A stretch of 64,000 nucleotides of DNA from Perilla frutescens (Eukaryota; Streptophyta; Magnoliopsida; Lamiales; Lamiaceae), in assembly GCA_026008535.1 (NCBI GenBank), contig BRKX01000006.1, positions 5,540,501 through 5,604,500 of the forward strand, given 5' to 3'. Positions 12,014 to 23,195 of this stretch are shown in pieces. How positions within the stretch are numbered: position 1 is the first letter of the stretch; each line of letters begins with the position of its first letter. The notes beneath the pieces are model-generated. The model had not been told where the DNA came from. It worked only from the letters and a program-made list of their open reading frames with translations, and ran no database searches. A program made the position numbers and the translations under genes.

Positions 12014-12840
12014 TCATCTAACTATACCGAAATCTGAAGTTGAGGTAACCCAACTGATCCATTCGAACCATGGAGAGGAGATGACGTGAGGCAAAAACAG
12101 GATCATAAAAGGTGAGAGTAAGGGTCTGGGTCTCCCTATCAGCAAGAAAATCAGTAGCCCGATTTCCCTCACGAGAAATGTGAGAGAACCGAACATGTCG
12201 TCCCGACACAACAAGCGAATGGACATCAACGTGTGCTGAGTCACAGCCGAACCAGGGCGGCCCGACTGTAATACCGACACGACTGAAGCAACATCCATCT
12301 CAATCCAAATATGATCTGAATACTGAACAGTAAGTCTTAGCTCGTGAAGAAGTGCCTGGAACTCCGCATCAAAACTCGACGTAGCCCGGAGGGGCGCACA
12401 GAAACCAGCAAGAAGAGTGCCCGTGAAATCTCGAACCAAGCCTCCACCATCAGCCGCCATCTGAAGATCTACCGAAAAGGATCCATCCATATTGAGCTTG
12501 ACCCAGGGTGCCTCAAAAGGTCTCCACGACACCATTTGAGACCGGAGAGATCTCGGAACAGGGTCAGAGACAGGCATGAAAGGCACCTGCCGATAGCAGC
12601 CTAACTAGTGCTGCGGAATGAGCTTCCCAACCAAAACCAACAGGTGAAGATGGCGCTGAACCTGCCAAACAATATAAGTAACAAGGAAAGGAACCCCACG
12701 ATGCTTGCGGATGTTCCTCTCCATCCAAATAAACCAAAACGCAAGACAATGAATCAAGAAACTGATGTGCTTCGGAGAGGACCGTGGGAACAGCCCCCTC
12801 CAAAACCCAAGTTTTTACCTTGCTCTTTGTTGTATCTTAA
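12014..12840 (-). pseudogene. LINE (non-LTR retrotransposon) ORF2 C-terminus with RNase H, frameshifted
   Basis: Read on the minus strand, a piece resembling the C-terminal zf-RVT/linker region ('RKHRGVPFLVTYIVWQ' in one frame, about 12640-12720) is followed by an RNase H fold. Its parts are 'WVKLNMDGSF' with the first catalytic Asp, 'SSFDAEFQALLHELRL' with the Glu, 'IWIEMDVASVVSVLQSG' with the second Asp, and after a frame change 'HISREGNRATDFLADRETQ' with the final region. This order is typical of plant LINE ORF2 ends. A domesticated host RNase H-like gene is possible, but the frameshift argues for a dead LINE fragment. Confidence 0.7.
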
Positions 12841-13085
12841 CCTGTAGAGAAACTTGTGGTGGAAATTTGATGGTTTTGTGATTTCTTCATATTTTTATTT
12901 AGCTATTAATGATGATATCTAAGAGAAAATTAGCGGAGTTTAATATGTAATAACAATAGTAAGTCTGGATTAATGGCAGGCTAAATGAAAATGCAGTTTG
13001 ATATTTTGTATTAAAATTTAGCGTTTTTTCGGGGGCTAATTTTTAAATTTAGCTCAGGTCCCATTAAATTTTTAAGACGGCCTTG

Positions 13086-13598
13086 TCCCTACCCCCACCC
13101 CACATCTCCACTCTCCAACAACATCTTCACCGGCGCGGCGATGCCATCACCGACACCATCATCTCATCGGAGTTCAATGACAGCGAGCGGGCTGCAATGA
13201 GCAACCAAGTGCAGATGAAAGTGGAGGGGAGGATCTTTTCCGGCAACAGATCAAAGAGGGATTTGGGAGGAGAGAGAGAGGGCAGGGGAGGGGATTGGCG
13301 GCTCTGGGACAAGTGCGACGGACATGTATGATGGGGGCAGAGATGAACCTTCATCAACGCCATTTTTTCCGACGAGGTTGTGAACTTTTTTCCGATAACA
13401 CCATTTTCTCGAAAAGATAAAGAAAAGAATATAGATCGAACTCTCCACCCGTCTTTATCAATCATTTATTTTTCAAGTATATTGTCTGGCCAAACTTTGC
13501 AAGTTTCTATCCACCTCTCATCTTCTTCTCCGGCCAAACTTCAAAATAGTTGCAGGGTGGTGTTCAGTTTGTGTTGAGGAGAATAGAAAGATTGTTTC
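13086..13598. other. Intergenic, no gene recognised
   Basis: Locally GC-richer than its surroundings (13090-13340), with open frames on both strands, but no recognisable motif. It may be the decayed edge of an old gene; I cannot name one. Confidence 0.35.
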
Positions 13599-13601
13599 TT
13601 T

Positions 13602-13800
13602 CACTACAAGAATTTCACGGTTTATCGACGGACTTAGCGACGGCTAATTTTCCGTCGCAGTTAGCAACAGACTAGCGACGTTTAGTCCGTCACTAAATTT
13701 TCAAAGTTTTAAAAATGGTGGGATTGTTTCCCGCCTTCAGTTAACGGCGGTCTTACGACGGACTATCCGTCGTTATCTCTAATGACGGTTCATATCCATC
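13602..13800 (+). repeat. Left terminal and subterminal repeats of the CACTA element
   Basis: The terminus CACTACAAGAATTTCACGG is followed by at least seven copies of short motifs of the types CGACGG, CCGTCG, AGCGACG and CCGTCAC in both orientations up to about 13800. Such arrays are the binding sites of the element-encoded accessory protein in the CACTA family. The three bases before the terminus are TTT; the partner duplication cannot be checked because the other end is missing. Confidence 0.85.
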
Positions 13801-13921
13801 GTTAATTTTTTATTTAAAAATATTATTTCATTTTTTTGTAATTTTGAAAATATTAATGAGAGGGTATTATAGTAAATGTGGATAAATTAAATATTTTTTA
13901 AAAAAATAGCTATTTTTTTTT

Positions 13922-14285
13922 TAAATTTCAAGTGGTTATTTTTCCATATTGACTCTAGAATTTATAATATATATATATATATATATATTATATCTTTTAT
14001 TTTATAATTAGAATATATACATGCATCTTACGTGTGTATTTTATGAAATATGGATGCTATTATAATATATGGCCTTATTTTACAATTAAATATTTACAAA
14101 AAAAGAAACTAAAAAAAGATTTTTAAAATTTCAAGTGGCTATTTTCCCATATTAACTCTAGAATTTGTATGATATGATATGATATATATATATATATATA
14201 TATCATATCTTTTATTTTACAATTAATAGAATATATACATGCATCATATGAAATATGGATGCTAATTATAATATATGTCTTTATC
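13922..14285. repeat. Imperfect direct duplication next to the captured gene
   Basis: The block starting 'aatttcaagtggttattttt' at 13924 is repeated from about 14126, including 'ctctagaattt', a TA microsatellite, 'gaatatatacatgcatc' and 'gaaatatggatgct'. The two copies of about 170-190 bp differ by small indels in the TA runs. They lie between the CACTA terminus and the stop codon of the captured gene. Confidence 0.75.
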
Positions 14286-14356
14286 TGTTCAATTTGGAGG
14301 AATAAGTACTAAATGTATATGAGACCAAATTAATTAATTAATCTTCATGAAAAAAG

Positions 14357-15522
14357 CTATTCGGAAGCAACTCGAACAACCTGCTTCCCAAGATTGTGAC
14401 CGGAGAAGAGGCCTATGAGAGCCGCAGGTGCAGCTTCAAGGCCTTGGGCTGTATCTTCGACATACACAATCTTTCCTTGTTTTATGAGTGGCAAGATGAA
14501 ATCCAAAAACTTTGGATAGAGGGAGAAGTAATTACCCGCTACAAATCCCTGCATACGGACTTGTTTGATTATGATTGGAATCAAGTTTTTCACACCTTCT
14601 GCCTCAGTGAGGTTGTATTGTGAGATCATCCCACACGCAGCGATTCGACCGTTGAGTTTCATGTTGAGAAGCACCGCGTCCAACATCTTTCCTCCCACGT
14701 TTTCAAAGTATATGTCGATCCCTTCCGGGAAATACCTAATTAATTGTATCCCACACGAGCACCACATACATGTTTTAGAAAATACAATATATATATATAT
14801 ATATGTATGTATACAAAAATGTGAATTGAAGGCTTATTAAGTAACTAATTAATTAATTAACCTTTTTAAAGCTGCATTCAGATCAGCTTCTTCTTTATAG
14901 TTAAATGCATCATCAAAACCGAATTTAGTCTTCAACAGATCCACCTATAATAAACGAATTAATAACGTCCATGCATGATAATTAAACAAAAACTAGTTAC
15001 AATAATCGTCAAAAAATATAATAGTTTGTATGCACGCAGAAAAATATTAATTTGTGCAAATTAATAAATAAATAAACCTTATGTTTTGTTCCAGCACTTC
15101 CAACGACGTAGCAGCCTAAGAGCTTTGCAAATTGCCCAACAAGTTGCCCAACAACTCCAGAAGCAGAAGAAATGAAGACAGTTTCTCCTTTTTTCGGAGT
15201 TGATATCTCATAAAATCCAACATATGCAGTTATCCCAGACATGCCTTAATTAATTAATTAATTAATTATAAGAAAGGTTATATATATATGTGTGTGTGTG
15301 TGTTTTGATGAAAAATTAGAGATGGAACTGACCAAGAATTCCGGTGTAGTAGGAGAGAGGAACATGATGATCTGTATTATGGTGAATCTTGAAAAAGCCC
15401 TCTGTAGATTTAATAAGACTATATTGTTCCCATCCAGTCATACTACCCCAAATTAAGTCACCTTTCTTGAATTTCGGATCACGAGAATCCACAACTCTGC
15501 ACACTGCATGTCCTGTTATTGG
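14357..15522 (-). pseudogene. Captured 2-alkenal reductase fragment, exons 2-5, introns kept, exon 1 missing
   Basis: Four exons on the minus strand match exons 2-5 of the intact gene at 26949-29512: 15522-15333, 15244-15078, 14944-14862 and 14735-14357. All have AG acceptors and GT donors, and phases are conserved; two of the exons are identical in length to their counterparts (167 and 83 nt) and the others differ by six bases each. The reading frame is open from 'PITGHAVCRVVDS' to the terminal 'KQVVRVASE'. The NADPH-binding stretch 'SSASGVVGQLVGQ' and 'SQYNL' are present. The first exon, with the start codon and the 'LSCDPYMRSRM' motif, is absent; upstream is CACTA sequence from about 15590. 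One family residue differs: GHAV replaces GYGV. Similarity to the intact copy ends close to the stop codon and in the first intron. I interpret this as transduplication by the CACTA element; a truncated tandem duplicate is the alternative. Confidence 0.8.
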
Positions 15523-15639
15523 CTGTGTAATCCAATGCAAAATTAAATACACGATACATGTATATATAGACAAGAAGTTGATTTTAATAATCTTGGAGAA
15601 CCAATCAGACAAGCTACATCAGAAATGCTAAGTTACATT

Positions 15640-16975
15640 AGAGTTCTTGCGAGACAAGAAGTGAAGATAACATATAAGACATGGAGAGAAGTGCCATCGG
15701 AGGTGAAAGAGCTTATATGAGAATCTGTAAATGTAAGCATGTAGAATGTAATATTGTTTATGATATTTTTTTCAACTTTTTTTTATCATAATGTGTTTGT
15801 ACTCTCTTGATTTTTTTTTTTTTTTTTTGGCAGTTATCATACATAGTTGACCCCAAGTGGTTAGGATGTCTTGAATCAGCAAATGATAAATGGAGACAGT
15901 GGAAAAGTAAGCTATATATTGACTTTATCTTGCCAAACAAATATAATCCTTCAATGTTGAATGATCCACCGCCAACTAGTCGTATTTCTCTTGAAGATTG
16001 GAGTCGATTTGTCATAAGTCATTTGTCCGATGAATTTAAGGTAATCTACCTCACATGTACACCTAAAGGTGACTTGTGCTAGCACAGTTAACTTTTGTCA
16101 CTTTTTACATATCAGAAACTGAGTGAGAAGTAGAAAGAGAAAAGAAAGCATAACATTTACCCACATCGACTTTTCACGTATAGGCTATGCGGTTTGGTCG
16201 AGAAAATGGTATATTTTTCTTTAAGTGAATCATGTTTTTGTCTTATCATACTAACTAATTATCTTCTTATTTAACTGTAGAAAGATGAGCTATGTGGTGA
16301 TGATGACATAGATAGGGCTATCACGTGGAAGAAATCACGGGTGAGAAGTGATGAAGAGATAGTAGATGATAATTTGAGGAAAAATAAGGATTGTAAGATT
16401 ACACATTCACTCTTCTTGTAGGATTTTAAAATGAAATTTTATTTTCTGTATGCAAGGATAATTACATATGACAAAAGGAGTGTTTACTTCACCGAGAGTT
16501 GGCGAAGATTTGCTTACATGTGTTCTCGAGAAAACAGAGCACTCTAGGCGTGTTAGAGTTGTTGGGAGTTATTTTTCTCCCTCTGTCTACTTCAAGTATC
16601 CTAAACAAGGGAGACGATCCATGAAGCATGGTGCACATGTTGAGTCGCAGAGACGAAGAAACAACTAGATGACCATAAAGCTTTAATAAGTGAACTATAT
16701 GACATAATTGGAAAATTAGTATCAAATATGGTGAAAGACAAAGAGATTGATGAAAAGGGAAGTTCCTCTATCAAGGGGATGTGAGCTTACAGATGACGGT
16801 CGTGACAATGCTGATGTGATGTTAGTGGATAAGCACGATGCTTTTTACAGGTTATTGACATAATTTTGATTAGTATAACCATCTACAAAGTTATTGACAC
16901 AGGGAAAGTTAGTTGCGTTATCATTGGCATCTTCCACTGATATCGTTGCTTATGGAACTGCTATCGGTACACTAA
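15640..16975 (+). pseudogene. CACTA Transposase_24-like (Ptta/En/Spm) coding segments
   Basis: The order of motifs follows the plant Ptta/En/Spm accessory protein: 'TWREVPSEVKEL' (about 15680-15715), then after an apparent intron 'VDPKWLGCLESANDKWRQWK' (15850-15906), 'PPPTSRISLEDWSRFVISHL' (15969-16026), an Arg/Lys-rich segment, 'DDIDRAITWKKSR' (16304-16340), 'RVRVVGSYFSPSVYFKYPKQ' (16550-16608) and a heptad-like 'LISELYDIIGKLVSNMVKD'. Frame changes occur near 16460 and 16780. Apparent GT...AG introns separate the pieces. Function in an active element: binding to subterminal repeats. Confidence 0.7.
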
Positions 16976-16980
16976 GTGTT

Positions 16981-18422
16981 TGTTGGGGTTTTTTCGAATT
17001 AAACCACCGCAGGATCTATTTGGTTGTTCATTAATCCATATTCATGCAAATCATAATTTTATGTAACATGCATGTTTATCACAGTCTAATCAAATAGCAT
17101 GTAAAATAGATTCGATTCTAATAAAGCGGAAGACATATAAAACGAATCTACTTACAAATCGACAGACGGTCTGTGGACAAGATTATAGATCTAATCTTGC
17201 TGTTGAATGAACAATGATAATGGCACCACTTATGTCACACACGGCCACTGCACAATTCTACTCCAAGATCTTCTGTTGTATTCCCGGACTGTATTTAGAT
17301 TCAGAGTGGGCTGAAATCTACTAGATAGAATTGTGAAATATGTGGATAACTTTGAGAGACAAAGAGGGGCTGATTTCTTATTATTATTATCATCAAAATT
17401 TCGTGCCCCCCTCCCCTTATATATAGGGAGGGGCGAAATTTCATGTTCCAGCCCTACTGGGCTGAGCCTCTATCTCAAGTTCTATATCCAGTCCACTTTC
17501 AGTCATATTGGGCTACAACAGGGATCTAGAAGAATATTAAATTGGCCCACTAATTTATTTAATATCTAATATCCAATAAACTTAGGATATAATTAAATAA
17601 ATTAAGTTTTACTTTTATTCCACTAAAGAAGTAAAACTGACCTACCAATTTAATACATATTTACGAATATGCTTTCTCCTTTAGTCCAGTCATTCTCCGT
17701 GTTTAAGATATAATGTTCATTAATTAATTATGTCAGCCTCTGACAGCTATAATTAATTAACATCTAAATCCTTGAGTAGTACCACACAAGCTTTACCAAG
17801 GAATAAATTCCACCTGCAGGGTTTCAACATGAACTTGCGTTTCCTCAAGAGAACATCATCAACCTGGCGCACTAGGACACGGTGCTCATGCACACTGCTC
17901 GAGACATCATGTATACATTATTATTACCCAAGATATCGAACTCGATCTACGAAAAGATCTTACTCATTGATAAATCAAAGTAATAAACAACACACACATA
18001 TGCTCGCCAATATCACATGAGTTTAGAACCCGAACTCTGTGGATCTTTATTCTCTCAGTAACTGGGTTAGAGACAGAGAATAGTATCCTATCGTGATCCT
18101 CCTCAATACACAATGAGTGTACTAGAATAATCAGTTAGTCAATATAAACTAACTTATCAGATTATTCTACGGTGTACCGATGGTGTGTTCAGGACCATCT
18201 AAGCCGTGAGCTCTTTAATACAATACAAGATTCTAATGATATGATCTTACCGTGTGACTCCCCACACCATATCATCTACAATGTAAGTATATGGAACATT
18301 GCATAGAAAAATTATAGAACATAATCTAAATGCAAACAGTGACTGCAATAACTTTCATTTCATATCATCATATCATCTAGAAAAGTATACAAAGGCAAGT
18401 CTTCTAGTATACAAAACCAACA
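16981..18422. mobile_element. Solo LTR (1442 bp) inserted in the CACTA gene
   Basis: Starts TGTTGGGGTTTTTTCG and ends AAAACCAACA, with inverted termini TGTTGG/CCAACA and a perfect 5-bp target duplication GTGTT at 16976-16980 and 18423-18427. Removing the LTR and one duplicate rejoins CACTA coding sequence in frame: 'AIGTLS' before and 'VDPIPKGCTCVSIDEVVDPD' after. It has no coding content of its own. This is the pattern left by recombination between the two LTRs of a retrotransposon. Confidence 0.92.
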
Positions 18423-18830
18423 GTGTTGATCCAATTCCTAAAGGTTGCACATGTGTTTCAATTGATGAAGTTGTGGACCCCGATGCCTTGCTACCATATC
18501 CTATCCCGGATGCCTATGAGAATGTGGCAAATGTTATAGGATCCCACGTTGTTTGGCCTACACATCTGGTGGTAGTCAAAGAAAAGGTAAATTTTAATTT
18601 ATGTATTCATTCACATATATGGATAAGAGTACAACTAAAATTTATGGTGTCGTGTTTATTAGAGGCCCACTGACAAGGTAGTTGAAAAGGCACGAGTGGC
18701 TAAAAAGGAGTTGATAAGGGGTTATGAGGGTTTTAATCCATCATTAAAAGCATTGTACTACTATAGTGAGGGTGCTTTGAACAATGGAGAGGGTATACTG
18801 CTTATGTTGTGAATTGGAACCCATTTCAGG
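18423..18830 (+). pseudogene. CACTA DUF8039-like segment
   Basis: Directly after the solo LTR the frame gives 'CTCVSIDEVVDPDALLPYPI', 'YENVANVIGSHVVWPTHLVV', then an apparent GT donor (GGTAAATTTT near 18585), and downstream 'KARVAKKELIRGYEGFNPSL' and 'LYYYSEGALNNGEG'. In plant CACTA elements a domain with the pattern 'VSID.VVDGDA.LP.P....VRQAIGS.V.WP..LV' lies between the Transposase_24 region and the protease, as here. Confidence 0.65.
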
Positions 18831-19710
18831 CAACTACATAGTTGCTTATATATGGTAAGTGTTTCTTTGCCTAGATTTTAAAAATAACATGCTATGTTAT
18901 ACTAAAATATGTTTTTTTGTTAGGAAAATGTACAAGAAATTGAGTGTAGCGTATAGATTTCAATTTGTGAATCCATTTAGTATATCATATGTGCTAAAGA
19001 GCTCAATGAATGTGCGAACTCAACTTTTGGCAGATAGATTACATGGTGTATGCACAAATCAACTAGTGATAGTTCAATGCAATGTAGCGTAAGTTACAAT
19101 TGCTGATTTCTTGATCCTAAACTATCGCTAAATATTTCTATTAAGTGTGTTTACAAATTAATAATTAATTATTTTTTACTGTTAGCCACCACTGGATACT
19201 CATAGGGCTGTAAACGAGCCGAGTCAAGTCGAGTATCACTGAGCTCGAGCTCGGCTCGTTTAAATGCTCGTGAGCTCGAGCTCGAGCTCGGCTCGAGAAG
19301 AAAAATTTGTACTCGAGCTCGGCTCATTTAACTGTTATTCGAGCCTAACTCGAGCTGGAGCTCGATACTCGACTCAAGTTTGAGCTCGAACACTCGACTC
19401 GACTCGAGCTCGAACACTCGACTCGAGCTCGAGCTCGAGCTCGATTACTCGACTCGAGTTTGGCTCGTTAATGATCTATTCGAGTCCAACTCGAGCTCGA
19501 CTCGTTTATGTTATATTCGAGTCCGACTCGAAATTAAGCTCGACTCGTTTAGGTGAAACTAAAAAAAATCGACAATAATAACCCCGCATATTAACAAAAT
19601 TCCTAAAATATTTCAAACAAAGTTCAACATATGTGACAAAGTCGAATATGATTATATTAGACAAAATTATAACTTTGGTTTATTTCAAACAAAGTTCAAC
19701 ATACGTCATA

Positions 19711-20736
19711 TTTTTTTTTTGTTAGCATTAGTCATTATTTTGATTATATTAGACAAAATTATCATTTTGGTTTATTTATATTTCTAAGTTGATTGAATGA
19801 GGAATATTAATTTGTCAATATTAGTCTTGATTTTGTTATTTCTTTTTTTTCATTATTATTTAAGATATAATTTGAAATCTAGTTAAGATGGATTATATAT
19901 ATAATGTTAGTGTTAATATTATCTCGAATATAGGATAGAATAATACTACTATGCTAAATTTCTAATTACTAATTAGTAATTACTATGTATATATATGATA
20001 TAGGATGTAGGATATATTCAATAATTTTGACTTTTGTTTATGAAAGTGTTATTATTGCTCCTTAATTTGAAATTTTGACTTTGAAAATATTAATCGAGAG
20101 ATGACAATTATTGATTTCAATTAATATTTCAGGTAAAATATATTTTTTGTTAGTATTAGTCATTATTTTTAATATTAGATAAAATTATCATTTTGATTTA
20201 TTTTATTTTTATTACTTAATCGATTGAGGAATATTAATTTGTCAATATTAATAGTCTTGATTTTTTTTATTTCTTTTTTTTTATTATTACTTAAGATATA
20301 ATAATTTAAAATCTTGTTAAGATAGATTATATATATAGTGTGTTAGTGGTAGAGTAAATATTATTTCGAATATAGGATAAAATATTATTACTAATTACTA
20401 TGCATATATAATATTGATATATCATATATTCAATAATTTTGTCTTTTATTTGTAAAGTCTTATTATTGCTAATTAATTTAAAATTTTGACTTTGAAATAT
20501 TAGTTAAGAAATAACAATTATTGATTTCAATTAATATTTCAGTATAATTTTCTGTTAATATTAGTCACTGTTTCCATTATATTAGTTAAAAATATACTTT
20601 TATTTTATATTTATTTCTTAATGGATTGAAGAGTGAAGAATATTAATTTGTCAATATTAATCTTGATTTTTGTTATTTTATTTTTTTTCATTATTACTTA
20701 AGAAGATATAATAATTTAAAATCTAGTTAAGAAAGA

Positions 20737-20760
<24 letters not shown>
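19711..20760. repeat. Tandem array of an AT-rich ~400-bp unit inside the hAT element
   Basis: A unit beginning near 'tttttgttagcattagtcatt' and including 'aggaatattaatttgtcaatatta', 'aagatataat', 'tcgaatataggat' and 'caataattttgacttttg' occurs from about 19711, 20138 and 20546. The third unit is cut by a solo LTR and resumes after 21829; a fourth partial unit begins near 22058. Copies differ by substitutions and small indels. Confidence 0.75.
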
Positions 20761-20765
<5 letters not shown>

Positions 20766-20768
<3 letters not shown>

Positions 20769-21828
20769 TAGAATTTGTTGCCTGAAGCAATGTGAATTAC
20801 GGATGTAAATTGCAAAGTTAAATGTAATGTTGAAGCTAGTGTTACCACATTGCCTTCAACATGCAGGGGAAACGTAAATAGTACTTTGCACAAAATAAGT
20901 TTTAAATCACACTCCTTACGGTGTGTGATTGCCTCAAGGCGAAATTAACTATCACAAGTGAAACACAAAAACAATGCTGATGTTGTTTCGGTTCACTTCC
21001 TTGACAACACTGCATAAAACATACACAGGACTATCCTACCTTCACTCACTCGAATAATCACTCAAAAACAAACCTATCTAAACACATAGATAGATTACAA
21101 TCAGTCACTCTAAATCCTAGACTTCTCAAAGTTGACTATCTAACCTACACACACAACTGGAATGAAAGTCTCCAGCTGATTGGGATGCTAGGCAGATGTC
21201 GAGGAAGATGTCTTGGATTTCAGAGATGACACTAGATGCAAGATTCAGAGCTTCTCACAAACCACGGTGATAACCTGCTTGCATAAATGATTCTAAGGTT
21301 TAAGGAGACCTTAAATACTTCCTCCATCTCGGCTGGGTAGTTTCTACACGATCCTTAATGGGTTGGATGCAAAACTACCGCCTTCCACTACCCTTGCTAA
21401 ACTGGACTCGAGATAACCGGCCTCTGCACTGCGTGGCACACGTTCTTCAACATTGTGTAACAATGGCGGTTACTCCAGCGACCCACGTTCTCTGCAACGG
21501 TTAGTGTCTAAGATGAAGTGGGGAACATCACGTCCCTTGAAACTCGGAATAGATTTTGAACAAGTCACAATTAACATTATCCATGATTTAATTCATAATA
21601 AAATATCTAATAAATCCCTAAATACGTGGAAAATGATATGTGACAAAAATCATAATTTATTCAGATTAATTTAAAATAAATTACTCCAAAAAACTAGGAA
21701 ATGATAAGATTAAGAATCCGAGTGTTATACTCAAAGTGATGAGAATGACGGAACAACATTCGGTACGACATTGAGTGCAATGTTATCGACGAAGTGATAA
21801 CATCATCTGGAACACGTCATACTTAACA
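20766..21828. mobile_element. Solo LTR (1063 bp) nested in the hAT element
   Basis: Starts TGTTAGAATTTG and ends CATACTTAACA. Termini TGTTA/TAACA are inverted, and flanks ATGTA (20761-20765) and ATATA (21829-21833) are a one-mismatch target duplication inside a TA run. No protein can be read. A diverged relative of its first 250 bp seems to lie at 59355-59640. Confidence 0.75.
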
Positions 21829-22399
21829 ATATATATATATATATATATATTCAGAGTATATATTATCTCGATTCTCGGATATATAAAATAGAATAATATA
21901 AATATATAAATTACTATTTACAATGTATATATGATATATTACTATTGATTTCGATAGCATTGTTAGTTGTTACTAACTTATATTGACTTTGATGAACTAA
22001 TTGATTTTGTTAATATCAATTAAAAATTATTAATTTCAATTACTATTTCATGTAAAGTATTATTTTTCATAATATTTGGTTAATATTAATATTTATTTTG
22101 ATAATATAGTATTAAATAAAACTATTATTTTATTTTATATTTATTATTTAATCCACCTTGATCGATGCACACATATCATATTGTTAATGAATTGAAATAT
22201 TATTTCATTTCATAGTTTTTATTTAATTAATTGAGAAGTTTTAAATCTAATACCAGTAATGTATATTACCATTGATTCCATTTTATTATTAATTGGGATT
22301 TTAACAAAAATAAATTTTATTTTAAAAACATTAGAAAAAATAAATATTTCGAGTTTCAAATCGAGTATAGTTTGAAAGTTGTATCATGAACTAACTCAA

Positions 22400-22525
22400 G
22401 TAACTACTCGTGAGAACTACTCGCGAGACTGCTCGATTAACTACTCGCGAGACTACTCGATTAACTACCGAGACTACTCGATTAACTACTCGTGAGACAA
22501 CTCGATTAACTACTCGCGAGCTTCA
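22400..22525. repeat. Minisatellite of CGAGACTACTCGATTAACTA units
   Basis: Five to six imperfect copies of a 20-21 bp unit containing ACTACTCG and CGATTAACTA lie in the right subterminal region of the hAT element. The repetitive Thr/Arg open frame across it (22410-22622) is a by-product. Confidence 0.85.
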
Positions 22526-23195
22526 TGAACCGAGCACCTCCAAGCTCGAGCTCTGCTCGACAAAAAGCTTGAGCTCGTTTAGCAAGCTCGAGCGACTCGT
22601 TTACGATCCGAGTCATATTTGAGCGAGTTTTTTTCGAGTCGATCTTCGAGTATGTCACGAGTAGCTTGACTCATTTACAGCCCTAGATACTCACAATAAT
22701 TGACCCTCACAAGGAACTTGTATACCTGCTCAACCCTCTCAGTTGTCAAAACCATGATGAAAGTTGGAAAAATGTTATAGACATGTATGTAAAAAAATCT
22801 CGAATTATATATATAACACATTGATGGATTACTAATTCATGTTGAATTTGTGTGGTATGAAGGATAATAAATTTGTTCAATTCAAGTTTGGGAAAGAAGG
22901 GTAAAAAACAACCAACTTGGGAAATCATAAAGGTATGTTCATTTGATATTATTAGGTATTGTGTAATTATATCTTGGCTACTAATATTTTTTTTACACAG
23001 GCTCCTCGTCAATCCGATTGCAAGCAATGTAGATTTTATGTATTGTGATTCATGAAAGAAATCATCGAAGGGCTTCAAGGAAGTGGTTCAATTTCACTAA
23101 GATCATTGGTAATTATTTGATTTATTTATCATTATTTGCTAATAAAGAAAGCAGGTTTTACATTTTTTTCATTTTTTTTGTTTTAAATAAAAAAA

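Larger units (their letters stand above)
10396..13085. mobile_element. Probable non-autonomous hAT-like element (uncertain)
   Basis: The left edge starts CAGGCCCGGTTATAAGGG. The right edge, read on the minus strand, starts CAAGGCCGTCTTAAAAA. These are imperfect inverted termini of the CAGGGCCGG kind seen in plant hAT elements. The flanking octamers CCCCTACT (10388-10395) and TCCCTACC (13086-13093) match at six of eight positions, which fits a decayed 8-bp target duplication. Inside lie a TA microsatellite (about 10555-10589), a foldback MITE and a LINE relic. No hAT transposase is visible. The boundaries are an inference. Confidence 0.4.
19203..22685. mobile_element. Non-autonomous hAT element (3483 bp)
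   Basis: Terminal inverted repeats TAGGGCTGTAAACGAG and, at the right end read on the minus strand, TAGGGCTGTAAATGAG. A perfect 8-bp target duplication GATACTCA lies at 19195-19202 and 22686-22693. Subterminal regions of about 350 bp on both sides are packed with CTCGAG/GAGCTCG/GACTCG motifs. The interior is AT-rich with a tandem array, and there is no transposase reading frame. It interrupts the CACTA protease gene between its HHW and IDPH motifs. It must be mobilised in trans. Confidence 0.93.
18900..23100 (+). pseudogene. CACTA-encoded Ulp1/C48-type cysteine protease, split by a hAT insertion
   Basis: Exon segments on the plus strand: 'ADRLHGVCTNQLVIVQCNVA' (19030-19090), an intron, then 'HHWIL' (19186-19200) interrupted by the hAT element. 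Directly after it 'LTIIDPHKELVYLLNPLSCQ' and 'SWKNVIDM' follow (22686-22785), then after another intron 'KKGKKQPTWEIIK' up to 22933, and across a GTATGT...TTACACAG intron 'APRQSDCKQCRFYVL' (23001-23046). His (HHW), Asp (IDPH) and Gln-Cys (KQC) of the C48 triad are all recognisable. Such proteases are commonly fused or linked to plant CACTA and MULE elements. Interrupted and with a stop after the cysteine motif, so not functional. Confidence 0.75.

Noticed and set aside
12014..12586. Host RNase H-like gene
   Set aside because: The C-terminal RNase H motif is in another frame and the upstream part resembles a LINE ORF2 linker, so a dead LINE is the simpler reading.
13083..13465. GC-richer open frames on both strands next to the CACTA terminus
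   Set aside because: No recognisable motif; possibly an old gene edge but not supportable.
14357..15522. Second functional alkenal reductase gene
   Set aside because: No first exon or start codon is found upstream; the next sequence is CACTA, and the intact gene's exon 1 has no second copy in the window.
18056..18290. Possible gene in the middle of 16981-18422
   Set aside because: The stretch is bounded by LTR termini and a perfect target duplication and has no coding pattern.
19220..19560. Regularly spaced CTCGAG/GAGCTCG blocks resembling a CRISPR-like array
   Set aside because: They are subterminal motifs of a hAT element with defined ends, spacing is irregular, and the genome is that of a plant.
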